A DNA stretch of 64,000 bases, from the NCBI RefSeq assembly GCF_035621475.1, contig NZ_CP141799.1:3584501-3648500 (forward strand), read 5' to 3'. The first letter of the stretch is position 1. Every line of letters begins with the position of its first letter. A model generated the notes under the pieces. That model searched no databases. It was not told where the DNA came from and was given only the letters and a program-made list of their open reading frames with translations. Shown one piece after another: positions 58,344 to 64,000 of the stretch. A program made the position numbers and the translations under genes. Origin of the DNA: Pseudomonas paeninsulae. GTDB taxonomy: Bacteria > Pseudomonadota > Gammaproteobacteria > Pseudomonadales > Pseudomonadaceae.

Positions 58344-58377
58344 GTAGGATGGGTTGAGCGCAGCGATACCCATCAAC
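58344..58377. repeat. Dispersed palindromic repeat in the nrdA-nrdB gap
   Basis: GTAGGATGGGT and its near complement around ACCCATC, enclosing TGAGCGCAGCGAT, resembles a widely dispersed GTAGG(A/G)TGGGTT repeat of proteobacteria. It lies in the 307-base gap 58182-58488, which contains no gene; several other short hairpins are present there. Family recognition is from memory. Confidence 0.5.
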
Positions 58378-58488
58378 CGAATAACACCAGATAACCCGCC
58401 GTTTGCGTGCACCCGACAACAGACTAGTATTTTACTGTACATCCACACAGGTCGGTTATTTCACCGGCCCTGAAGCAGGAGCCAAGCC

Positions 58489-59739
58489 ATGCTGAGCTGG
58501 GACGAATTCGACAAGGAAGACGGCGCAGACGCAGCCGTTTCCAGCAACACCACCGCGCAAATCGCCGACATGAACATCGACAAGCTCGACCAGGTCGGCG
58601 GTGCCGCCGCGGTCGAAGCGCGCGCCATTGCCGCCGACGACAGCGCCGCCGTGGCCCGCGCCAAGGCCGCCCTCGATCAGCTCGACATCGCCGAAGGCCT
58701 GGCCGAGCTGGAGGGCGCCTCCGCCCGCGTCGCGGTCGACGAGAAGCGCATGATCAACTGCCGCGCCGACCTCAACCAGCTCGTACCCTTCAAGTACGAC
58801 TGGGCCTGGCAGAAGTACCTGGATGGTTGCGCCAACCACTGGATGCCGCAGGAAGTGAACATGAACGCGGACATCGCGTTGTGGAAAACCCCCGACGGCC
58901 TGACCGACGACGAGCGCCGCATCGTCATGCGCAACCTCGGCTTCTTCTCCACCGCCGACAGCCTGGTCGCCAACAACCTGGTGCTGGCCGTCTACCGCCT
59001 GATCACCAACCCCGAGTGCCGCCAGTACATCCTGCGCCAGGCCTTCGAAGAGGCGATCCACACCCACGCCTACCAGTACTGCATCGAATCGCTGGGCATG
59101 GACGAAGGCGCGATCTTCAACATGTACCACGAGATTCCTTCGGTCGCGAAAAAGGCCGCCTGGGGCCTCAAGTACACCCGCTCGATCTCCGATCCGAAGT
59201 TCGAAACCGGCACCGACGACACCGACAAAGAACTGCTGCGCAACCTGATCGCCTACTACTGCGTACTGGAAGGCATCTTCTTCTATTGCGGCTTCACCCA
59301 GATCCTCTCCATGGGCCGGCGCAACAAGATGACCGGCGTGGCTGAGCAGTTCCAATACATCCTGCGCGACGAATCCATGCACCTGAACTTCGGCATCGAC
59401 GTGATCAACCAGATCAAGATCGAAAACCCGCACCTGTGGGATGCCGCGATGAAGGACGAAGCCACCCAGATGATTCTGGAAGGCACCCAACTGGAAATCG
59501 AATACGCCCGCGACACCATGCCACGCGGCGTGCTGGGCATGAACGCGGCGATGATGGAGGACTACCTCAAATTCATCGCCAACCGCCGCCTGACCCAGAT
59601 CGGCTTGAAGGAAGAATACCCAGGCACCTCCAACCCGTTCCCGTGGATGAGCGAGATCATGGACCTGAAGAAAGAGAAGAACTTCTTCGAGACGCGGGTT
59701 ATTGAGTATCAGACGGGGGGGGCGTTGAGCTGGGATTGA
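58489..59739 (+). CDS. nrdB: Ribonucleotide reductase class Ia, beta subunit
   Basis: A 416-residue di-iron protein, with an N-terminal extension of about 85 residues. Iron-ligand helices are visible: [31 protein letters not shown] and [14 protein letters not shown]. The C-terminal peptide ends TGGALSWD, the part that docks into NrdA; interestingly the N-terminus also starts with MLSWDEFD. It generates the tyrosyl radical. GCAGGAGCC is the ribosome site. Confidence 0.97.
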   Translation: MLSWDEFDKEDGADAAVSSNTTAQIADMNIDKLDQVGGAAAVEARAIAADDSAAVARAKAALDQLDIAEGLAELEGASARVAVDEKRMINCRADLNQLVPFKYDWAWQKYLDGCANHWMPQEVNMNADIALWKTPDGLTDDERRIVMRNLGFFSTADSLVANNLVLAVYRLITNPECRQYILRQAFEEAIHTHAYQYCIESLGMDEGAIFNMYHEIPSVAKKAAWGLKYTRSISDPKFETGTDDTDKELLRNLIAYYCVLEGIFFYCGFTQILSMGRRNKMTGVAEQFQYILRDESMHLNFGIDVINQIKIENPHLWDAAMKDEATQMILEGTQLEIEYARDTMPRGVLGMNAAMMEDYLKFIANRRLTQIGLKEEYPGTSNPFPWMSEIMDLKKEKNFFETRVIEYQTGGALSWD

Positions 59740-59797
59740 TTTTAAACTACCCATCTAAATCATACTAAAAACAGACATCTTAAGACTGTACTCAATG

Positions 59798-59822
59798 AAA
59801 GCCCCACTAACGCGGGGCTTTT
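59798..59822 (+). terminator. Terminator after nrdB
   Basis: AAAGCCCC-ACTAACGC-GGGGCTTTT, with the stem flanked by A-run and T-run, about 60 bases after nrdB. It can act in both directions and also serves the minus-strand gene that ends at 59846. Confidence 0.88.
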
Positions 59823-59845
59823 CTGTTGCTGCAGATGAACCAGAA

Positions 59846-60235
59846 TTAAGCGGGCGTCCAACCCGGGAATTTTCTCTCGCCATCGCCGGCAGGAATCAAA
59901 ATACAGTGCAGTGTATTCCCGCTGTCAAAGCCAATAAGGATATTGTCACCCTCTTTGGCCTGATCCATTACGGCATTATTTTGAAAGTAGAGACGGTATT
60001 CCGTCCGCGTTGGGTGACCCTCTCTGGAGTCGTACCAAGTAACATTCGCAGTGTCGGCAACGTTACTACCTCGTATCGAAAATGTGGCTAGAAACTCTAC
60101 CCTACCGCTGCCAAAAACATTCTTTAGCTCTGCTACACCATTAAATTCATGCTGATTGGATCGCTCTGGATGAGCCTCCACCGCAACAAGCGTTTTGATG
60201 CACGCGGGCTTCAATACAACTGGCCTTGTATACAT
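59846..60235 (-). CDS. Stand-alone EcoRII-N-like effector-domain protein
   Basis: The ATG at 60235 is preceded by AAGGAAG and gives 129 residues. The product aligns along its length with the N-terminal domain of the endonuclease at 62544: AVEAHPERSNQHEFNG vs AVDANPKRSNQHEIGG, VTWYDSREGHPTRTEYRLYF vs VTWYDCRRKQPHRSPEYRLY, and EGDNILIGF vs EGDFLLVAK. In EcoRII this B3-like domain binds the second recognition site and inhibits cleavage until it is bound. There is no catalytic domain here; the protein ends cleanly. It could be a regulator of the endonuclease, a decoy, or a duplicated remnant. It is divergent from the methyltransferase gene. Confidence 0.78.
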   Translation of the reverse strand: MYTRPVVLKPACIKTLVAVEAHPERSNQHEFNGVAELKNVFGSGRVEFLATFSIRGSNVADTANVTWYDSREGHPTRTEYRLYFQNNAVMDQAKEGDNILIGFDSGNTLHCILIPAGDGERKFPGWTPA

Positions 60236-60271
60236 TATTTCTTCCTTATTGATGGTTGAAAAACTGCGGTG

Positions 60272-60454
60272 CTATGGGACAAGAACGCCGAGTACTCCGA
60301 TGAGGCACCACAACACTATCCATATGATGGCCAAGTCATAAATTTCAACTCGGCTGAGTGATTTTCTTGCAAGCAGCTCTGCGCTCGATTCGCAGCTTAG
60401 CCTGACACCAAGGGCACACAGGCGGTGACCAGCTGGCAGCTTTTTCGACCTCAT
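60272..60454 (-). CDS. Small putative membrane protein next to the R-M system
   Basis: A 60-codon frame in the same direction as the EcoRII-N-like gene, ending 36 bases before it. The last 23 residues ([20 protein letters not shown] region) form one strong hydrophobic helix; the front half is basic with Cys residues. No convincing ribosome site and no recognised family. Another frame over the same bases encodes CPWCQAKL, so the coding frame is not certain. Confidence 0.35.
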   Translation of the reverse strand: MRSKKLPAGHRLCALGVRLSCESSAELLARKSLSRVEIYDLAIIWIVLWCLIGVLGVLVP

Positions 60455-60497
60455 TTAGCACCATGCTCGCCATAACTGGTTGCTTGTACAGTTGTAA

Positions 60498-60522
60498 TTT
60501 TTTGTGCAGAATGCACAAAAAA
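60498..60522. promoter_or_regulatory. Perfect 11-bp palindrome before the methyltransferase gene
   Basis: TTTTTTGTGCA and TGCACAAAAAA around GAA, ending 18 bases before the ATG at 60541. The methyltransferase carries an N-terminal helix-turn-helix, and M.EcoRII/M.SsoII-type enzymes are known to repress their own genes, so this is a likely operator. It is less likely to be a terminator because it sits between divergent genes. Confidence 0.55.
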
Positions 60523-60540
60523 TTCCCAGAGGAACCCGTT

Positions 60541-61797
60541 ATGGGCTGCGAGCAGGTTAATTTATATCTTCATGAGGCCTTCAAGGCGTACAGCCGTAGA
60601 GACCTTGCCACTGCACTAGAAGTAGACGTCGGCACCGTTCGACGCTGGGAAATCGGTGAGACCAAGCCAAAGCCCTATGTGGTCGATCGCCTCAAGCAGA
60701 TGGTCATCCCGCTTGATGAAAACAGGGATCCTGGAAAATTCACCTTTATTGACCTGTTTGCAGGCATTGGAGGGCTGCGACTGGCATTCGAATCCATTGG
60801 TGGAGAGTGTGTTTTTACCAGTGAGTGGGATGATTATGCACAACGCACCTATCAGGCCAATCACCGCGACCAGCATGAGCTAAATGGCGATATAACCAAG
60901 GTCCGAGAGTCGGAAGTACCTGATCATGACGTGCTGCTGGCCGGTTTCCCTTGCCAGCCGTTTTCGATTGCCGGTGTATCAAAAAAGAACTCCCTTGGCC
61001 GTGCCCATGGCTTTGAGGACGCAACCCAAGGCACCTTGTTTTTTGATGTTGCGCGCATCATTGCCCACAAGAAGCCGCGCGCTTTCCTGCTGGAAAATGT
61101 CAAGAACTTGATGTCGCATGACAAGGGGCGCACCTTTGAAGTGATCCGTCAGACGTTGAAAGAAGAGCTGGGCTACCACATCTTCTGCAAGGTAATTGAC
61201 GGTGCTCATTTCACACCGCAGCACCGTGAACGAATCCTTATCGTCGGGTTCCGCGAGCAAGTGGCTTTTGATTGGGATGCCTTACCATTACCGGCAAAGG
61301 GCACTAAAACCTTGAAAGATATCTTGCACCGTACCGATGGCTCCGAGCCATTACTGGAGTGGGATGGCAAACGTTTTTTTGATCATGAGAACAGCCGCGT
61401 GCCGGACAAGTACACCCTCACCCCGAGACTCTGGAATTATCTGCAGAATTATGCAGAGAAACATCGCGCCAAGGGCAACGGGTTTGGCTTCGGACTGGTC
61501 GGGCCAGAAAGCGTTACGCGCACCCTGTCTGCTCGTTATTACAAGGATGGTTCAGAGATTCTGGTAAACCAAGAAGATGGCAAGAGCCCTCGACGTCTCA
61601 CCCCACGTGAGTGTGCCCGCCTGATGGGGTTCCCGGACTCTTTCCGCATTCCGGTTTCTGATACCCGCGCTTACAAGCAATTCGGTAACTCGGTGGTGGT
61701 TGGGGTCATGTCCCATGTCGCACGTCTGATGGAGCAATTCCTTGACCCTGCTCGCTTGGAGCCGGAGCTTGCCCTTTTCGCCGAACAAACGAGGTAA
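60541..61797 (+). CDS. DNA (cytosine-5) methyltransferase, Dcm/M.EcoRII-like with N-terminal HTH
   Basis: ATG 60541 follows AGAGGAACCCGTT and gives 418 residues. The first 60 residues contain an XRE-like HTH ([20 protein letters not shown]). Then come C5-methyltransferase motif I ([20 protein letters not shown]), motif IV with catalytic Cys ([11 protein letters not shown]), ENV motif VI ([12 protein letters not shown]), motif VIII ([11 protein letters not shown]) and motif X ([13 protein letters not shown]). By analogy with EcoRII the target may be CCWGG or CCNGG. It protects DNA from the endonuclease at 62544. The gene is AT-richer than the flanking core. Confidence 0.95.
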   Translation: MGCEQVNLYLHEAFKAYSRRDLATALEVDVGTVRRWEIGETKPKPYVVDRLKQMVIPLDENRDPGKFTFIDLFAGIGGLRLAFESIGGECVFTSEWDDYAQRTYQANHRDQHELNGDITKVRESEVPDHDVLLAGFPCQPFSIAGVSKKNSLGRAHGFEDATQGTLFFDVARIIAHKKPRAFLLENVKNLMSHDKGRTFEVIRQTLKEELGYHIFCKVIDGAHFTPQHRERILIVGFREQVAFDWDALPLPAKGTKTLKDILHRTDGSEPLLEWDGKRFFDHENSRVPDKYTLTPRLWNYLQNYAEKHRAKGNGFGFGLVGPESVTRTLSARYYKDGSEILVNQEDGKSPRRLTPRECARLMGFPDSFRIPVSDTRAYKQFGNSVVVGVMSHVARLMEQFLDPARLEPELALFAEQTR

Positions 61798-61801
61798 TGC
61801 C

Positions 61802-62077
61802 ATGCAAGCCATTTCCCGTATACCCAAACTGAAAGACCACAACATTAATGCTGCCCGGGAATGGTTCGCAGCAATGCAAGAAGCAGGGCTGCTGTTCCAC
61901 CCGGATGACGACCCACAAGACATCTCCTTGATCGCAACGAACGAACCGCTTTTCACCACTGCCGAGGTGACGGCTGTACGAGCAATCATGATCCAGTTGT
62001 TTGAGGCGCTTGGAGATGAGGTGTACGAAGCCTGTTACCCCATCTTCATGGAGGCCTGCAATCTGGCGGCTGCCTGA
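61802..62077 (+). CDS. 91-aa protein of unknown function between methyltransferase and vsr
   Basis: The ATG at 61802 lies four bases after the methyltransferase stop, and its stop shares a base with the vsr start (TGATG). The product is acidic and soluble, with an AREWFAAMQEAGLLFHPDDD stretch and no helix-turn-helix that would mark a C protein. Tight coupling on both sides argues for a real gene. Function unknown. Confidence 0.75.
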   Translation: MQAISRIPKLKDHNINAAREWFAAMQEAGLLFHPDDDPQDISLIATNEPLFTTAEVTAVRAIMIQLFEALGDEVYEACYPIFMEACNLAAA

Positions 62078-62598
62078 TGGCCGATATTGTCGACAAGGCC
62101 ACTCGCAGCCGGATGATGTCCGGCATCCGTGGCAAGAACACCAAACCTGAGCTCATTATCCGGAAAGCCCTGCACGCGCAGGGCTTTCGTTTTCGGCTGC
62201 ATGTAAATGATCTACCAGGGAAACCAGATCTGGTACTCCCAAAATACAAGGCGGTCATTTTTATACATGGCTGCTTTTGGCACGGTCATGATTGTCGCTA
62301 CTTCAAGGCACCACAGACACGCCCAGATTTCTGGCTGAATAAAATCGGGCAAAACAAATCAAGAGATGAGTACCAGCAAGCGGTGCTACAGGGTCTTGGC
62401 TGGAGAGTCATGGTTGTCTGGGAATGCGCTGTTCGAGCAGTGAACGGTCAAAAAAATGGAACTTTGATTGACCTAATTGCCAAATGGTTGATAAATGGCG
62501 GGAGTTATATCCAAATAGACGAATCATCCTTGGTAACTCCGCCATGTTCAACGACCGAATCAGCGATTACTTTGAAGGCGTTGCCGCCAAATATTTAA
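62077..62598 (+). CDS. vsr: Very-short-patch mismatch endonuclease
   Basis: This protein has the Vsr marks: SRMMSGIRGKNTKPELIIRK, the catalytic Asp in GKPDLVLPKYKAVIFIHG and the zinc/His motif HGCFWHGHDC. The 173 residues exceed the usual 135-155; the last 20-odd residues overlap the endonuclease start and look non-conserved. It nicks at T:G mismatches that arise when 5-methylcytosine deaminates at the methyltransferase target. Confidence 0.95.
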   Translation: MADIVDKATRSRMMSGIRGKNTKPELIIRKALHAQGFRFRLHVNDLPGKPDLVLPKYKAVIFIHGCFWHGHDCRYFKAPQTRPDFWLNKIGQNKSRDEYQQAVLQGLGWRVMVVWECAVRAVNGQKNGTLIDLIAKWLINGGSYIQIDESSLVTPPCSTTESAITLKALPPNI

Positions 62599-63794
62599 GC
62601 GCCGTGGATGCCAATCCAAAACGCTCAAATCAACACGAAATTGGGGGACTTCCTTCCGCAGGCTTCAAGCGTCACCTCGGAGAACCGAGTAAAGGAGAAG
62701 AATACCGCTTCAAAGCGAAGCAGATTTATATTGCAGATGAATCTGAAGCGCCTGAGCTCAGTGACGGCCTTGTCACTTGGTACGATTGTCGTCGAAAACA
62801 GCCCCATCGCAGCCCTGAGTATCGTCTCTATTACTATGCGAGCCCTGTAACAGAGTTGCTTGCAGAGGGTGATTTTCTTCTCGTTGCCAAAATGCGTGAC
62901 GACTCCTTGCTGATGATTTTCACACCCAGTGGCAGTACGGTTGAAAGTCAATTGCGAATATTGTTCGGGCTTGACCGCATTAGTGAAGACTTCCAAGCCG
63001 GAACCCTGAATGCGGTACAGCTGCTTTTACCCCTTCGGCTGATGCTGGAAGACCTTGGCATTGAAGTCAGCCGTACTGAAACCGGAGACGATGTCTGGCT
63101 GGACCGCTTGATTGAGCAGTTCGGTGGAGAGACCTTCCCTGCAACATCCATATTCTCGGCCTATGCAAGAGCAACAGCCGGAGAAAACATTGATCCACTT
63201 CAAAATCCGGATCAAACGATTCTTGGCTGGATGGATCATGAAGAGAAACTTTTTCGCATCTACGAGCGCCACTTGGTGCAACAGCGTTTGCGCTCGGGCT
63301 TTGGTGAGAACGGCGATGATGTAGACGAATTTGTCAGTTTTTCCCTAAGCGTACAAAACCGCCGGAAATCTCGGGTAGGCCACGCATTTGAAGGGCACTT
63401 GGATCAGCTTTTTCGGCTACACGGCTTACGCTTTGAGCAAGGACGCGGCAAAGGTCGCGTAACGGAAAATAATGCCAAGCCAGACTTTTTGTTCCCCGGC
63501 TTTTCCGATTATCACAATCCAGCGTTTGCGACTGATCGACTATCCATGCTGGGTGCAAAGACAACCTGTAAGGATCGCTGGAGGCAGGTTCTGAGCGAAG
63601 CGGACAAGATACCTGGGAAGCATCTGGTAACACTGGAAGCGGCTATCAGTGAGGGCCAAACAAAGGAAATGCGGTCGCATGGCTTACAGCTTGTAGTGCC
63701 AGCACCTATACAAACCACCTATGCTGATAATCAACGCGAGTGGTTGATCGGGCTGGAAGTTTTTATTGCCGTTATTAAACGTCAGCAAAGGTGA
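62544..63794 (+). CDS. EcoRII-family type II restriction endonuclease
   Basis: ATG 62544 gives 416 residues and matches the usual N-terminus; an ATG at 62484 is also possible. The start overlaps vsr by 55 bases. Residues about 15-145 form the EcoRII-N effector domain (SNQHEIGG, VTWYD). The C-terminal catalytic domain has SVQNRRKSRVGHAFEGHLDQ, the Asp in NAKPDFLFPG, LGAKTTCKDRWRQVL with the catalytic Lys and EADKI. EcoRII-type enzymes cut before CCWGG after binding two sites. The target here is inferred from homology. Confidence 0.93.
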   Translation: MFNDRISDYFEGVAAKYLSAVDANPKRSNQHEIGGLPSAGFKRHLGEPSKGEEYRFKAKQIYIADESEAPELSDGLVTWYDCRRKQPHRSPEYRLYYYASPVTELLAEGDFLLVAKMRDDSLLMIFTPSGSTVESQLRILFGLDRISEDFQAGTLNAVQLLLPLRLMLEDLGIEVSRTETGDDVWLDRLIEQFGGETFPATSIFSAYARATAGENIDPLQNPDQTILGWMDHEEKLFRIYERHLVQQRLRSGFGENGDDVDEFVSFSLSVQNRRKSRVGHAFEGHLDQLFRLHGLRFEQGRGKGRVTENNAKPDFLFPGFSDYHNPAFATDRLSMLGAKTTCKDRWRQVLSEADKIPGKHLVTLEAAISEGQTKEMRSHGLQLVVPAPIQTTYADNQREWLIGLEVFIAVIKRQQR

Positions 63795-63815
63795 ACGGTC
63801 TGCTCCACGCCTCAG

Positions 63816-64000
63816 CTACCGCATCTGCTGCGGGCTGTTCACATCAGCCAGCAGCACGTGGCCGACGTTCCAGTTGCCGGGGTTGAACTCGACGCCGAAC
63901 AGCGGCGGAATGTCTTCGCGTTGGAAACGTTCGCCGATCACCAACTCCAGCGGGTCCAGCACCGCCTTGAGGCGGGCGAAGGTGTGTAGCTGCTCGCGCA
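63816..64000 (-). CDS. C-terminal end of an unidentified protein, possibly DUF3427-type, apparently truncated
   Basis: A minus-strand frame entering from the right ends at the TAG at 63816. The visible tail contains FARLKAVLDPLELVIGERFQ, REDIPPLFGVEFNPGNWNVG and HVLLADVNSPQQMR. From memory FNxGxWNxGHV resembles the DUF3427 domain at the end of some helicases, where about 60 or more residues would normally follow. Here the frame stops 21 bases from the endonuclease gene, so the R-M insertion may have cut it. The identification is tentative. Confidence 0.5.
   Translation of the reverse strand, partial: REQLHTFARLKAVLDPLELVIGERFQREDIPPLFGVEFNPGNWNVGHVLLADVNSPQQMR

Noticed and set aside
59795-60091. 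98-codon plus-strand frame after nrdB
   Set aside because: Begins in the nrdB terminator and is the reverse of the EcoRII-N-like gene.
60498-60522. Bidirectional terminator
   Set aside because: Although it has T and A runs, it lies in front of the methyltransferase ribosome site and between divergent genes, so an operator is more likely.

Overview
The window is Pseudomonas-like chromosomal DNA: GC-rich coding sequence, the arginine succinyltransferase operon in the aruCFGDB-orf-aruE order, dapA-bamC-purC beside a tRNA-Ser(CGA), minCDE followed by an rluA-type gene, and nrdAB preceded by an OmpR/RstA-type two-component pair. The closest named lineage I can suggest from memory is the P. aeruginosa/mendocina/alcaligenes side of the genus; the species cannot be fixed from sequence alone.

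Region 1 (1-29400) is accessory and catabolic. It begins inside a Cys-type arylsulfatase, followed by a decayed VOC/SDR gene fusion and an anaerobic-type sulfatase-maturing radical SAM enzyme. A long minus-strand block follows: a DUF3604 PHP-like protein, a HupE/UreJ membrane protein, a parvulin-like isomerase, a secreted haem-c/beta-propeller protein with a 33-residue membrane peptide upstream, a VOC-VOC-SRPBCC protein, a zinc alcohol dehydrogenase, a membrane-anchored DUF1330-like protein, an epoxide-hydrolase-like protein, a deletion-inactivated SDR and an AlkK-like acyl-CoA ligase. A divergent MalT-type LuxR regulator is followed by a thiolase and the DUF1302/DUF1329/YCF48/MMPL envelope set that often accompanies steroid or lipid catabolism. 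The likely job is desulfation, uptake and CoA-dependent oxidation of a hydrophobic compound; the substrate is not identifiable. A frameshifted integrase end next to the tRNA-Ser suggests that this is an island inserted at the tRNA.

Region 2 (29408-59740) is core genome: purC (an unusual long form), bamC, dapA, gcvR, bcp, an AI-2E permease, a TusA-like protein, bepA, ltaE, the ast/aru operon, a patatin phospholipase, an LpxL-type acyltransferase, minCDE, rluA, a two-component system and nrdAB. Short mobile-looking repeats sit exactly on the stop codons of four genes here: an AGAGG-ended pair at ltaE and astE, and an IS5-like MITE pair at the patatin and acyltransferase genes.

Region 3 (59741-64000) is an AT-richer restriction-modification island: a Dcm/M.EcoRII-like C5 methyltransferase with an N-terminal HTH, a 91-residue unknown, a Vsr mismatch endonuclease and an EcoRII-family endonuclease in one overlapping operon. 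Divergent from it are a small membrane ORF and a 129-residue protein that consists only of an EcoRII-N-like effector domain, clearly similar to the N-terminus of the endonuclease in the same island. That free-standing domain is the most interesting candidate for an undescribed component. The right edge holds the C-terminus of a minus-strand gene that looks truncated.
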